From assembly GCF_000247815.1 (NCBI RefSeq), contig NC_021671.1, positions 26,703,136-26,767,135 on the forward strand: DNA of 64,000 nt, given 5' to 3'. This DNA comes from Ficedula albicollis (Eukaryota; Chordata; Aves; Passeriformes; Muscicapidae). The position numbers were made by a program, and so were the translations under genes. Positions 1-13,600 of this stretch are shown here, piece after piece (within the stretch, counting starts at the first letter, position 1; each line of letters starts with the position of its first letter). The notes beneath the pieces are model-generated. The model searched no databases and was not told the origin of the DNA. It saw only the letters and a program-made list of their open reading frames with translations.

Positions 1-58
1 GCCATGATGAAGTGCTTTTTGTGAGTGTGATTCCTCACAGCTTCCCTTCATCTTCCAG

Positions 59-118
59 GCTTGGCCTTTCCCTCTAAGTCACATCATCATTGACATTAAA
101 CTTGCTGTCTGTGTTCAG
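59..118 (+). other. possible isolated coding exon (weak)
   Basis: A 60-nt segment lies between a pyrimidine-rich acceptor (cttcatcttccag) and a consensus donor (cag|gtaaga). Read in phase 0 it is open for 20 codons, while the other two frames contain stops. No protein family is recognised and no partner exon can be tied to it, because the window starts just upstream. Splice-like pairs of this quality also occur by chance, so this is only a candidate. Confidence 0.2.
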
Positions 119-652
119 GTAAGATCTCCACAGGGCAAGAAGAAAGCTTACAGGGAAGCTTTTCTAGTAAGATTAGAAAGCAGAGAGTAGTTTATTCTGT
201 GTATTCATGCATTGTGCAGGCAGTAACTGTGCACATTGTAATATATTAAACTACTCAGTGAGCTATTACTTGGTTCCTAGGCAAAAACATGCTGCTGTAA
301 GACTGTTTTGTGTCTTGCAGCATTTGGAAGTGCTCTGTGATCAGCCTTAATAAGTAGAATCTTTTATCTTGATTTAAGGAGATTAATTTACAGTGTTTTT
401 TGGGTCTAATGAGCTTTGGTTTACAGAAAATGAAAGAACTCGTTCTCTTTGTCAAACATGGTTGAAGTCTGAGCCACCATCAGGAGGTTCAGAAATCGTT
501 CAGACTTGGAGGGAGTATGGAAAGCAGAAGAGTTGGCCATTTTTGCCAGATTTTGTGGCTTTTGCAGGTACCCTACAAAAGTGAAATAAAAACTGTGCAC
601 AGATTTGTAATGAATCAAGTAATTATTTGTCACTCTTGAAACAACTGAAAAT
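119..652. other. non-coding stretch, nothing recognised
   Basis: AT-rich unique sequence without a convincing gene, repeat or RNA. The short open frames here lack splice context or recognisable composition. Confidence 0.5.
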
Positions 653-1005
653 AACACGATGGAGCTGGGCTGCATCAGACATCTCTATGAGACAGTGGAG
701 CAGGTTTCCCAGAGAAGCTACGGATACCCCACTAACACGATGGAGCTGGGCTGCATCAGACATCTCTATGAGACAGTGGAGCAGGTTTCCCACAGAAGCT
801 ACTGGAGCTGGGCTGCATCAGACATCTCTATGAGACAGTGGAGCAGGTTTCCCAGAGAAGCTACGGATACCCCACCCCTGGAAGTATTCAAGGCCAGGCT
901 GGATGGGGCTCTGAGCAACCTGGTCTAGCAGAAAGTCTCCCTGTCTATGGCAAGGGCTTGGAACTAGATGATCCTTAGGATCCCTTCTAACCTAAGCCTC
1001 TCTGA
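653..1005 (+). repeat. CR1 LINE 3' end with an internal three-copy duplication
   Basis: The part from about 868 to 1000 is the typical end of an avian CR1 element: a 'ctggaagtattcaaggcc' stretch, 'gatggggctctgagcaacc', then 'ggaactagatgatcctta' and 'cccttctaacc'. Upstream of it the segment beginning ggagctgggctgcatcag occurs three times, at 661, 742 and 804 (spacing 81 and 62 bp). The copies differ only slightly, and the middle one is shortened at its end. The open frames across this block come from the repeat and are not genes. Confidence 0.8.
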
Positions 1006-1538
1006 TTTTTTGGGGCTCTGGGATGTGGGTGCCTGTGTGGCAGTGGCTGCTGCCCAGCACAGCTGAAGTCTGCCAGCTGCTGGAGGCTGTGCCTGTGGAC
1101 AGCCATAAGGTTATGTGGATGCTTGCAGTTTTGCTAAAATCGTCTTTCTAAAGCCAGCAACACTTTGCTTGTTTAGATGCCAAGTTCTGTTTTAAGAACA
1201 GCTGCCCAACAATTTTGGAATGTTGTTGCTGGACTTCTGTCCCCCTATTCAGAGTGAAGTAATGTCATTGAAATTTGAAGGAAAAAAAATATATAAAATG
1301 TTGAGGCATATTGATTGAGGGAAATCCACTGACTTACAGAAACTGGAATTGAAGGAGTCTGCAATTTGAACAAAAGTGGCTAGAGCAAAACTAAACTTAT
1401 AAACCCTACTCTATGAACATGTCACAGACTTGCACCTTCTTGTCTCTTTGGTGCATTGTCCCTTTTGCTCATGGCTCAGGTTCTGTCACTTCCATCAAAC
1501 TCCTTCTCCCTTTGATTGTTGGCTCTTGACTGCAGAGT
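1006..1538. other. non-coding stretch, nothing recognised
   Basis: Unique sequence, no supported gene or repeat. Confidence 0.45.
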
Positions 1539-1623
1539 CCATGCATTTTGTGCTGGCAGATGTGGTCCTGGACAAACTCAACCATGCATTTTGTGCTGGC
1601 AGATGTGGTCCTGAGCAAACTCT
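1539..1623. repeat. two-copy tandem duplication, period 43 bp
   Basis: Two adjacent copies start ccatgcattttgtgctggc at 1539 and 1582. They differ near the end (gacaaactc against gagcaaactc). Confidence 0.9.
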
Positions 1624-1820
1624 TTTATCCAGCTCAATGTCTCCTCAAGAGCTGCTCTCTAGGCAGCCCTGATCATATCTCTTTCTGAACCTGCCTCTTT
1701 TCCATCTCTCCATGAAAGCCCCTGGTCTGAACCAAACACTCACAACTGGCTGCTTAGATGCTGCCCTGGAGCAATAATTGTAGGGCATTGTTTGGATGTG
1801 TTCTACAGTTGTTCACAAAA

Positions 1821-1998
1821 TAATTTTTTAAATTAATCTGATTAAATGGATATGAAAGCAACATGAATGTCCACATTAAGCTGAGAAGTAAATTAAAAGT
1901 TTGTAAAACTAATTTTTTAAATTAATCTGATTAAATGGATACAAAAGCAACATGAATGTCCACATTAGCTGAGAAGTAAATGAAAAGTTTGTAAAATT
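1821..1998. repeat. two-copy tandem duplication, period 89 bp
   Basis: Adjacent copies begin taattttttaaattaatc at 1821 and 1910. They differ by a few substitutions and one or two single-base indels, so the duplication is older than the read-level error scale. Confidence 0.9.
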
Positions 1999-4302
1999 AA
2001 AAATAAAACCCCTCCTGCGTGACAGATCTCTTCTACAGCCCCTGTTTTGTGAGGTAGTTTTCTGGAAGTGATACATGTACAGGTGAAAACTGCAAAAAGA
2101 GAATATTTGAGGGACTAAATCCAGCCATTTTGCTGTAGTTGAAACTGTTGTGCAGGTAAGTATTTCCTTCTCCTCTGCCAAATTTGGGGTATTAAAACAT
2201 ACCTGGAATACAATGACTGACGATCCCGTGATTTTCTCTTCCTGACAGGCTTTGGAAATTACTCAAAGTAAGTTATTTATGAGAATTTGGCTTTGAAATA
2301 TTGGCAGATGGGACAAGTTGTTAGTTCATAACTTGTGGTATAGGAAGCAAACTGCTTTGGATGAGAATATTTACTTGTGTTTACATGCCCAAAGTATAAA
2401 AAGCAAATGCTGTACTTCCACTATGTGAGGCCCCAGGAGAATACACAACCTGTCTTCAGGACAAGAAAATCCCACGCTGGATGGGAGACAATTCTGAAAT
2501 ATAAACAGTCAGTATTAGAGGTCTTCACCACAAAATGGTGTAAATGAGTCATGCCACTACTTTAAACTGAGGTAAAGCAGTAAACAGGACCCAGAAGTGC
2601 AATGGTGCAGTTCAGTCCTGTACTCATCAGAAAAGACAAAAAAGAAGGACAGTTTTTTCAAAAGCTGAGTGCTTCTGAAATCTGATGCAATTGACAAGAT
2701 TTTGAAACATGATGGACAGATAAGGTTCACAGAACATTTCAACAAAGTCTAATTTATTTTTGTTCACTATATGGGACATTGCATCATGAGGAGATTGTGT
2801 GTTTTGGCGATTAATCCTATCTAATGCATTTTCAATGTGGACAAATTTGTCCACAGAAAAAGAAAACCAGCTCCAGAGAAGCTTGTCATATATATTGTAT
2901 TATGGAACAAGCACAATCCTAAAAAAAGCCATGATGTAGGGATACAGGCTGGACGAGTTGGAGGTCTGCTAGCCCCTCTTCTCTCATTTGTATTTATCCC
3001 AGTGTCGTGCTATTTGTGTCTGAAGTAGACAATGAAATGCGTGTTTTATTCTGATGCTTGTGAGCACTGAGCCTGGCTGAACTCCCTAGAACTAGATAAT
3101 GCTCTTGGCTCCCTGAGTACAGGTATCCATCCTCTAAAGTGCAGCACACCCAGGGCTCTGTGAATACCTGCAGTGCTGACTCCAAGTATGGCTGTTCAGC
3201 AACCAAAATAGGAATTACTTTGTTCCACTACACAAGGATTTGGAGCAGTGGCACACAGGAGCAGTGGTGGGAAGAGAAGAAACCCATGAAGAAGATGTAA
3301 ATTAAGTTCAGCTCACAGAGTACAAGTAGAAAGAAGAAACATCTTGGGAACTCAATGAGTCCCCACAGGACAGAGAACAAGCTGCTGTTTGTAAGGTTTT
3401 ATGTGCTCGATGTGGGGGCAGTAGGACTTGGAGGAATCACATCAGTCAGGAGCTGCAAAGCAACATCATGTAACAATGCCTTCAAATTAGATGCACAAGG
3501 CACTAAGAAACTCTGAAGTCCAGGGAGACTCCTTCCCATGCATCTTCCTCCTGCAAGTCTGGCAAAATCCCACCTGCTGTGCTACATGGGAGTGTCTTTA
3601 GTAGGCTGGGCTGAGGAAACAGCATGCTCTGCTTTTGTCACTGGGATTTCCAATATGTTGGATCCCAGAAACCTGGGGGTTTTGAGCTTTCTATGCTGTC
3701 AGGCACTGACCCCCTGCATTTGACTGCTTTTGACTTGAAGCCTTGGAGACGGCTTCTAAATATGAGTAATAAAGTTAAAATTACAGGTGTCTAGTGAACT
3801 AGAAGTGTGTGCTTTCAAATAGTGACAGGTTTTAAATTTGAAGTTTTTATAGTATAGTAATAGGTATGAGACAAGATGGAGAATTTTGAGTGTTGTGTTT
3901 TTTGGTGTTCATCTTCCTTCTTCTTCCTTCCTCTTCATGGGTTTCAGGTAGTAGTTTCTGGGTAGTCAGTCAAAGTCACACTAAAGGGAAGGGAATTTCG
4001 TTATTGCATTAAAAAGATAAGTAAGTGTTAGTTTTGTATTGAACTGTTTATCTTTAAGAGACCTTGTAGCAGCTGAATCCCTCTCCATTTCCCTCGTTTC
4101 TAGCAGGTAACTAGAAGTGCTGTCGAAAGCTCTGTACTTTCTGATAAGATTTAACAAACAACCAACCCCGAACACGAGAAAATCTGTTTCCATCATGTGT
4201 TTGTTAATCCTGGCTCTGAGTAAAGGCAGAAGAGACTGAGACAAACCGCTAATTAAGTGGTGCACGTGTATGTATGTTTTTGCCCCTCCTTGGAAGGAGA
4301 GG
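1999..4302. other. non-coding stretch upstream of the CpG island
   Basis: About 2.3 kb of unique sequence. Short frames exist but none has splice support or recognisable protein character. A pyrimidine-rich patch of ctt/ttcc motifs lies near 3910-3937. Confidence 0.45.
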
Positions 4303-4305
4303 ACA

Positions 4306-4306
<1 letters not shown>

Positions 4307-4338
<32 letters not shown>

Positions 4339-4354
4339 TGTCCTGTCCTGTCCT
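4307..4354. repeat. CCCTGT / CCTGT microsatellite
   Basis: About four to five CCCTGT units run into four CCTGT units, just upstream of the CpG island. The Leu-Ser, Pro-Val or Pro-Cys dipeptide runs read from it are products of the repeat. Confidence 0.9.
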
Positions 4355-4355
4355 G

Positions 4356-4640
4356 GCGTTTCCCTGCGCTCCCATCCGCGGTGGAGCGGCTCCTCCTGCT
4401 GGCAGCGCTTCACCCCCGGCCTCGCTCGGGGAGCCGACGCGGCGGCAGGCAAGGGAAAGGAGGGGTTTAAACAGGACCATGGCTAAAATCCTCCCAGGTA
4501 ACCCCTTCTTCCCGTCGCTCCGGCATTCTCCCCGTCGCTGCCTGTCTGCCCTCCTGCGGCTGGAGCCCAGCCCAGCCCCGGGCAGCCGCTCGCTCCCTCT
4601 GCCTCGCTGGGACTGCGGACAGAATCAGAGGGGTAAAAGC
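4356..4640 (+). promoter_or_regulatory. CpG-island promoter with first exon
   Basis: A short GC-rich, CpG-rich block stands out from the AT-rich surroundings (for example ccatccgcggtggagcgg and gagccgacgcggcggcagg). It holds an ATG in a good Kozak context (gaccATGG at 4479), followed 19 nt later by a consensus splice donor (cag|gtaacc at 4498). This is the usual layout of a vertebrate CpG-island promoter. No TATA box is evident, and the transcription start cannot be placed by eye. Confidence 0.65.
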
Positions 4641-7600
4641 TGAGATAGAGACAGCTGAATAGCTACAGCAAAAGCCACACACCCCAGCAAAGCAGAACTA
4701 GGAACTGATTCACCACCTCCTGTCAGCAGGCAGGTGTTCAGACATCTCCAGCAAAGCCAGGCTGCACGGCCCCCAATGGTGACTTCAAAACGCAAGGACC
4801 ATCTCTCCGAACATTCCCCTGCACCTTCCTCCTTCTAACCCCAGCCTTACACACTGAACATGACCCCATATGGTGTGGGGTATCCCTCTGGTCCCTCGGG
4901 GTCAGCTGTTTTGGCTGTGTCCTCTCCCAACTCCTTGTGCAGCCCCAGCCCCTTTGCTGGTGGGGTGGGGTGAGAAGCAGAAAAGCCCCAACATTGTGCA
5001 AGCCCTGCTCAGCAATAGCAAACAGTGTATTAACAGTGTTTTCATCACAAATCTAAACACAGCACCACCATATGAACTCCTATGATGGAAAAGAACTCGA
5101 TTCTGCTCAAACCAAGTACAGCTTTCAGATACTACTCCACAGGCTTCTGGAGACTGCATCTGGCTGGATCCAGCCTTCTGCATGTTCACTGTCCTTTTTC
5201 TATAGAAAACTCTTTTGTTGATCCTAATCTATTGTTAGATCTGTGGTATTGGGTGGTAGTTTCTATCACCATAGCTCTCATTTTCCCAAAAAAGACGATC
5301 CTAATTTTTTCCTGCAGCTATCATAAAGGATAGCTGCAGCCCAACAAGTGGTATTGAAAACTACTGGGAGTTTTATTCCTATTTGGAACCTCTATCTAGT
5401 GTTAGTAGTGAGGCACAGAAAACCTGAACTCACACTGAAAAAGAAAAATGTTCTTCCAGACTATGGCTCCTGTTTCTGCTTAAGAATATTTGAGTATCTA
5501 AATCCTATTAGTTCTTCAGAAAATTTCCCAATTGGCTGAGAAGGACTGAGAAAGATGGTCAAGCTGGCCTTTTCATCTTTTTTTTTTTTTTCTTTGCTTA
5601 GGTTTCTTGCTTAGTCAAGATTCGACTCTAGGAAGATAGGCATTAAGCCCATATTAAATATGCTCCACAGTTAGACTGGGTTCCCAGGTGCTTGCTTTAA
5701 AAAAAAAAAAATAGAGGTGGCCTTTGCTCACATTTACTGTAGTTACTACATTTCAGAGTTTATAGGCCAATACTGGGAGTAGAAATTAGCAGAGAAATTA
5801 GAAATAGCAGAGAGGAACAAGCCTGAACTTGGCTACATCATCATCCCCACCTGAGCACTGATGTTAGGATCAGCTAAAGCAGTGCAGGCTCTGTTATAGG
5901 GTAGGGACATTATTAAAAATGTTCAGGCTGGATGGGACCTTGATAGTTCTTTAGTTCAGCCTCCTGCTCAGAGCAGGGACAACTCTGAGGTCTGACCTGA
6001 TTGCTCAAAGCTTTGTCCAGTCAGGTCTCAAAAACCCTCAAGGATGAAAAACTCACCAGAGAACCCAGAGTGGGCTTGAAGTGCTCATGCTGCTGAAGGA
6101 GCAGGAGTGCAGATAGGCTGGGCACATCTGTAAGGCTGCAGTGTAGCTGGTGCTGGTCCTAGCTCAAATAACAATGTGGTGCTGCTTTGTGTTGAGCATC
6201 AGGGTATGTACCCTGTACCCAGCCCTGCTGTGTACTGCAGCATAAAGTACCCTGAGATGGTGCACTGCAGGGCCTCTACTTCCATCATATACATCTAATT
6301 TTAAAATGGGACAGAGCTCATTGGGAATGGGCTTTCCCTTTCTTCTTGGTGGTGATGGGGAGGCAGTTTGCAGGTCATGCCTGTGGTTCTGGACCACAGA
6401 CACCTCCGAAAGTGCAGCTCCAAAGGGCTTCAGTTGAAACAAAATACTTTAAAAATCTTGGTCTAATAATGTTTGTGTTCCATTAATATTAGCTCTGCCT
6501 CTGGGAGGTGTCCCCTGATGTGGGTTCAGTGTGTTCCTTCCTGTTGCAGGCACTGTCCTGTGTGAGCCCCTCAATGTGCCAGCATATAGCTTCCCCCCAG
6601 TTTTAATTTTTTACCTAGTTGTAGTGATTTTACAATTCCATTGCCACTTTATATTATAAAAAGATTTCTTGATTAAAATGTTGAACTACTTGTAAATATA
6701 TTGAAATTGGTCAGTCACAGAGCTGTACTTTTCTTTATTCTTCTTCTGCAGTACATATTCATTATCTTCCTCCTTTCCTGTCAGAATGGGAGTAAAAAAT
6801 TCTATTTTATTACACAGACTTGAAATACTAAAACCTCTGATGTGGATAATTTAAACTTATAATACAGCAAAATGTGAAATAATTATATATTACAAATCAA
6901 ATCTCAACATTTCTATTGTATTCAGTCTGTCTTGTGTTCTGCTGGACTATTCAGACTGGCATCAGTAAGAGTATTCCACTGAAGTGTATTATGACTTGAA
7001 GACTGTTTTGTTTTGAATAGACAATTCTACCTTTATTTTGTTTGCTTCAAACTTTAATTTATTCTGCATATGCATTACAGATTTCGCTTTCAGTGATTAC
7101 AAAGATAATGTAGCCACTTGCAGTGAAGTTAAATGAAAAGCTAATGTTAAATCCACTGCCTTTTTTCCTCTCCTCTTTTTTTAATTTTCTATTTTGTACT
7201 TTTTGAGCTCCATGCTTATGAAATACATCACCAAAAAGTTCCAGGAGAGGTTTATGTAACCACAGACTGCTCCTTCTGTGGGTGAGATAGTTATCTGAAA
7301 ACTAACATTGTTCAGATGTCAGACTTTGCTTCTAATTTCAGGGTTAATGTCTTTCCACGGACCAACTTTGTGCTGCTCATGTCTCAAGCAGAAAGAGATG
7401 GACCTGTGCCCATAAAGCTGGCCACAGTCTTTCTGTTCTCATTTCAAGTTGCTGATGCCCTGTGCCCCTGCATCTTCCTGTGGCCTTTCATTGTTCATAC
7501 TAAATGAACCAAGAGAACTTCATCAACTGTGTGGCTAACGTGGGAGGAGAATTTGCAGGAATAATACCCAGATTCCAATAAAAAATTATGTAAAGGTTCA

Positions 7601-10600
7601 TTACAAAAAATGTCCCTGACAGGCTGTGTATGTTAATTGTTGAGAAATCAGCCTGTTTGGAGGCAGCTAAGGACTGCCTCCTATGTTTCAGTCCTGTCCA
7701 AAAAGTAAGCTGGTGTTAATAAGCTGACTTGTACTTGCATTTCAGAGGGCTGGTTTCAGCTTCCTCTCATAGAGCCACAGGACAAGGAGACATGTTAGAG
7801 AACAAAATCTTCATGAGTAAAGGTGCAGAAATAAGTTTACTCAGAAAAATTCCGAAGAGGTTTGCAAAAATGTAGGGCAGGCATGTTTTTCCACGGAGAA
7901 GAAAGAAACCTGAAAAAGAGCACCTTCAGAGAGAAGTGGGATAGACAGTTTTCCTTTACCTTTTCCTGTATGGGTTATGCACATACAAGTTAGATCTGTA
8001 TTTATGCAACTCTGTGATTCTTTAAATACTGCATTGTTAAAAGTCTTGTTGAAAATATCTGGTTTCCATATAAGAAGTCTACGTGGACTGATCTGTCAGT
8101 TCTACCAGACTGAACCAGCAGTCTCCTGACTGAACAGGAGGAAGTTAACTAGATTAGTGCAAAATTGGACAGAGGACTTCCAGGGATACTGAGCAAGTTC
8201 ACAGATGATAAAAGACTGAGAGGAACTGTTGTTTCCCGTGAAGGCAGGGAGGCCCTGCAGAGAGACCTCAACAAATCAGAGGATTGGGCAATCATCAACT
8301 GTTCATCAAGGGGAAGTGCTGGATTGTGCACCTGGGATGGGACTATCCTGGATGTATGGACAGAATGGGGAGTGAGAGGCTGGAGAGCAGTGCCACAGAA
8401 AGGGACCTGGGGGTCCTGGTCAGTGGCAGGTTGAACATGAGCCAGCAGAGCCCTGGAGCCAGGAGAGTGGCAAGTTGAACATGAGCCAGCAGAGCCCTGG
8501 AGCCAGGAGAGCCAGCCCTGTCCTGGGGACATCAGGCACAGCATGGCCAGCTGGGCAAGGGAGGGGATTGTCCTGCTCTGCTCTGAGCTGGGGCAGCCTC
8601 ACCTCCAGGGCTGGGGGCAGCTCTGGCTGCTGCAATAAAAGGAAGACATTAAAATATTAGAGAGTGTCCAAAGGAGGGAAACAAAGATGGTGAAAGGCCT
8701 TGAGGGGAAGGTTTATGAGGAGAAGCTGAGGTCACTTGGTCTGTTCATGCTGGAGGAGACTGAGGAGGGATCTCACTGCAGTTACAGCTTCTTGTGAGGG
8801 GCAGAGGAGGGGCAGGCACTGATCTCTGCTCTGTGGTGACAGTGACAGAACACAAGGGAATAGCCTGAAGTTGTGTCAGGGAAGGTTCAGGCCGGGTATC
8901 AGGAGAAGGTTCTTCACCCACAGGGTGGTTGGGCACTGAACAGGCTCCCCAGGGGAATGGTCACAGCACCAGCCTGACAGAGTTCACGAAGTGTTTGGAC
9001 AATGATCTTGGACACAGGGTGTGACTCATAGGGATGGTGCTGTGCAGGGCTGGGAGTTGGAATTTATGAACCTTCCAACTCAGGATATTCTGTGAGAAGC
9101 TTGGACAAATAATAATGAAGAATAAAAATACAAAAGGTGTAAAGCCAGTGATAGGAAAGGAATTTTAAAAAAAAGTCATATTAAAATGAAGACAGTATCT
9201 GTGTGAAAGTGGGTAGGGAATAAAATGAAACTCAAAATAGGGAAAATTACTGACCTACAACTCTTCAGCCTGGAGAGTCTTGCAAGTGAGGAACTCATCT
9301 TTGCCCAACAGATTTCAATTTCCGACTGAAGAAAAAGGTTTCTGACATAAAATTTGGGTATTCAAGGAACGCCAAAATGAGCTGCACAAGCATGTTTTCA
9401 TTTTCAGAAAAATGTCCCTGCCCAGAGCAGTGGGATTGGAACTAAATGATCTTTATGGTCCTTTCCAACCCAGGCTGTTCTATGATCACAGCATTATGAA
9501 CTTAACAGACCACATGTGCCCCTCATTTCATTTTTTTCTCCTCATATTCCTTTCTCTTTGTGAAACAAGTGTGAAACACTCACATAAATGTATGCGTGTC
9601 CTTCAGCACCCTTTTCTGACAGCTGGGTTATTTCACATTTGCTTCTCTGCATTTCTCCATTTATTTTAATTTACTCACTGTTGAAGCAGCAGGTTCATGC
9701 TGAGTGCAGGGAAGATGGTGTGTGGCATTGTTTCTCCTGGCACCTTTAACTCAGACTCAGGACAAGGCTTTGCTGAAAGAACTGTTGCTCACAGAAAGGG
9801 GTATTGTTTTTCATACAAATCTCTTTGCCAAAAAAGTGCTGCTTCATTGAGGCTGCTCAGAGTTTCACATCCTGATTGAATTACATGAATAGTTTTGGCC
9901 AAAAGAGGGGAAAAATACATGACATTTTGCAATGCTTGATTCAAATGACCCATAAAAAACCATCACTGTGCTTCAGGATGGGTTTGTGGGGCAGTGCAGG
10001 TTGGTGCAGGGAGGATGCAGTGCTGCTTTTCTCCCTTACTGAGTGGTAACCCCAGGAAATATCTGCTGGCCAGTGGGGACACCGGGTTCAAACCTTCCTT
10101 GTCCTGATGCCAGTGAGTCTGTAAAGCAGGGATAGAAATCCCTTGACCCTTTGCCTTGGCTGGGTAAATACAGCACTGAAATGCTTCCTATTTTATGTAA
10201 GTTTATTTACGTGACAGTACAAAGGTATTCAGGGACTTGATTCCTTCATGGTAAAGGAAATGTATTTCAAGGTGCTTTTGTGACTTTGCCAGTGTTTCAG
10301 CAGTCAAACTCTGGCATTTTAAAAACTGGTTTTTTTAAATGTTAAGATAACAGTTAAGATAACAGTATCAACAGTACCTCTAGTGATAGATATGGGGGCT
10401 CTTTTATTTGGCATCTTACCTTTTAGCATGAACTTGTTGTTATTTTTTTCCTCAATGAGTAAGGCTAAAATATATGATTTTGTGGAGGGTTCCAAAGATA
10501 GCATTATCTTCCAGATTGCAGGGAAAAAAGAGGAAAAATCTTCTAAGATCCTAAACCATGATTTTTTCTGCACATTTTTTTTCTGTGTCTACCTCAAAGG

Positions 10601-13600
10601 AATCAGTCACCTAATCTTCTAATCAAGATAATTTCCTTGTTATAAGTCAAAGGTGGAGACCAGCCTCTTAATGTGAGGAAAATTAAAAGGAAGTCCCAGT
10701 TAAGGGTCTAAATCACCCATATCTATTCCAAAAGTACCTTACAAGTGCCTCGAACTTGTGAAAAAGTGTCACATGTCAGAAGAGAAAAACTGTTCCAGTG
10801 ATAGCTAATACTAATCACACCACTAAGTGTGTGCTGTCCATGTTACTCCTGTGTGTAATGTGCAGGCTGCTGCCATCATTAATTAAAGGAGGAGGAAGAA
10901 ATAACATTGAGGAGTTGTAGATGACAAAGTGTAATTGTTTTTCAGCCTATGTGAAAGTGCTTGCCAGCTTGATAATACTTGTCCTGGGCATCTTCATCAT
11001 ATTTATGTATACAGCAGGCAAGTGCTTTTGCTCTATAAAGAAAATGTAATTCTATTGACTTTGCCAAAATTGGATTAGTACCATATATAACTTGATTTCG
11101 AGCTTATAGGAGCTTTCACAGATATTGAATTTTTTTTCTTTTTTTCTTTTTTTTTTTTTTATCCCCAGAAGTGTCTGTGCTGCTGGCCCAGGGAATATCA
11201 AACGAAGGTAGGGTATGTGAATAAACTGTGTAGTGAGGCACAACCAGGCTGTTTTGAGTATCCTGTCCTACAAGCTTGGATGGTATTTGATTAGACTCAC
11301 TCCCTTCAGCCATGGAAAAAGGGTGATGGATGGATTATGACTTTATCCCACCATAGGGAGGGTTTGATAAAAATGATTTGTGCCCTTTTGGACAGGCCTG
11401 AGCTGCTCAAGCAGCTGGATCCTGCCCTGACCTTGCAGTTCAGCTGCAACTAAGACATCTAAATGTGGGCACCTTTGTGTGTGTGTTGGGTGCCTCAGCT
11501 CTCCTGACACCAAGTCACTACAGTCTGTGGAGCCTGGAGAACCATTCATCTGATGTTTAGGGTGTGAGCTGAACCTTGCTCTGGGATCCCATTACTCTGC
11601 TGATTAGTGAAACTCCTTCCAGTTACCTAAATAAAATATGAACACGTCTTGACAAATCCGGTGTGCTAGGGTGGTAAAACATCTTCATCCTCATGGAGGT
11701 GTCTCAGAGGGCCTGTGGGAAATCTCTGCCCTGCTGGAGACCACTCAGAAAACCCAGCTCATCTCAATGATAGCAGTCACACTGGTAGCTAGTAGTCACA
11801 ATGACAGCTGCCATCTGAACAGGTCTTGAAACCTTCCTGACACCAATAAAACCTACTGAAAAGATTCTCGTTTCACTCATTCATTCATAAACGTCACTTG
11901 TCTATAAGGTACTGGTCACCATTTCAAAGTGATCTATTTAAGTGTGTTCTTTGGGATTTCTGAGGGAATTGTGTTAGTGAACTTGGTCCTGTGGTAAGAC
12001 ATAACTTCTTTATGGACCTCTAGTACTTATAAATGCAGTGATTTTTAAAAAATTACTATTTATGAAAATTTGGAGCCAGATGGATACTTGTTTCAGCAAA
12101 GTTTTTGAGAATTCCTAGATGGGACAATGGGGAAAGAGGTTGTGAACTTGTTTATAGTATCTTCTACTGGTCTTACAAATCCTGGGGGTTGTGAGATGTG
12201 GGGCTGTGGAGGGGCTGAGTGTTGTGATGTTTGTTTGTGGCTCAACAGTGGCTGAAGTCTTTCTCCCTGTTATACAACTTAAACCAATGACAATGGCATT
12301 TGGCTTCTCCACACTGTAATTTTTGCTGCATTGTGCAGTGATGAAGGCCCACAGGCAATATTTACCACTGTTTTCCCCCTGTGCTTTGGACTTCCACTCA
12401 TTAAGAGCAGCCTTCCTCTGCTCCATGCATAGTAACAATTACCTTTACAAGGACTGGAAGAATTGAGGGTCACCATGGGATGGGTGCAAGATAAGATGTT
12501 GCAAATGTAAGTTCCAGCATTTCTACAGTGTTTCTTGGCCCTCCAGTAGGAGTCTAAAGAAGTTACTTCACCCGGATTGACTGATTTCAACTTTGTCCTT
12601 CCTGACAGAGGTTTTAGTATTTAAAGTCACCTTCCTCGACTGATTTCAACTTTGTCCTTCCTGACAGAGATTTTAGTATTTAAAGTGACCTTCCTTTTCA
12701 GTTTCTGCCCAAAGATGCTTATAATGTGTTGTTCTTGTATCTTGTATCTTGTATGAAGAGTTCCTACAAAAAATGAAAATAATGACATTTTGGTTAAAAG
12801 ACTTTTGCAGGAATTAAAAAAAACAATCATGACATTTTGGTAAAAAGACTTTTGCAGGAATTAAAAAAAAAACACCTGGGACTTGTTTTGTGGCTCATCA
12901 TAAATTCATAATCAATATTCATTTAATAGAGGCAGACTTTAGCAATCATTCCAATAACACATTTTCATCAAACATATTTTGATGTTGAAATAATCAAATT
13001 ATCCAGAGAAATTTAGAGCAGTATCAGATCAAAGTCAAACAAATATAGAACCATTGGCAACATAATATACTGTCATTATAAACTGGTCATTAATGCCTGG
13101 TTAAATTATATATAGAGAAATAGAACATTTATCCAAATAAATTGTTGTTTTTAAAGTCAATTAAATGATAACTGGAATAGAAAAAAAATGTGATTGCTGT
13201 TAAAACACTGGCTTGCATTCATGAGATAATGGCCATGCCATTCACATTGCCTGCCTGCCTGCCTGCCTGGTGAATTTCGGGGTTTTTTTGTTTTATAGCT
13301 TTAGAAAACTCACATACCTTAAAGACCTGATTAGGTACATAGAAACTCTTGTTGGTAGGTCCAAAGGCACGAATATTTATTATCATTAGAGATCAGAGAG
13401 AGTTTTCAATTTCTTATGTTCCTAAAATAGGTGTTGCCCAGTATTTGCACAAAGTGCTTACCTGTAGAGTCACATCACAGCTGGATAATGTAATTTGTTA
13501 CCTAGATAAATAAGCCCAAGCAGACCTCTTCAAGACTGTAAGCATGGAATCAGCGGTAGGAAAGAAGGAAAGAAAAAGGAAAGAAAGAAGGAAAGAAGGA

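Noticed and set aside
2249..2267. 19-nt segment between an acceptor and a gtaagt donor
   Set aside because: Its length is not a multiple of three and no partner exon was found. It is most likely chance.
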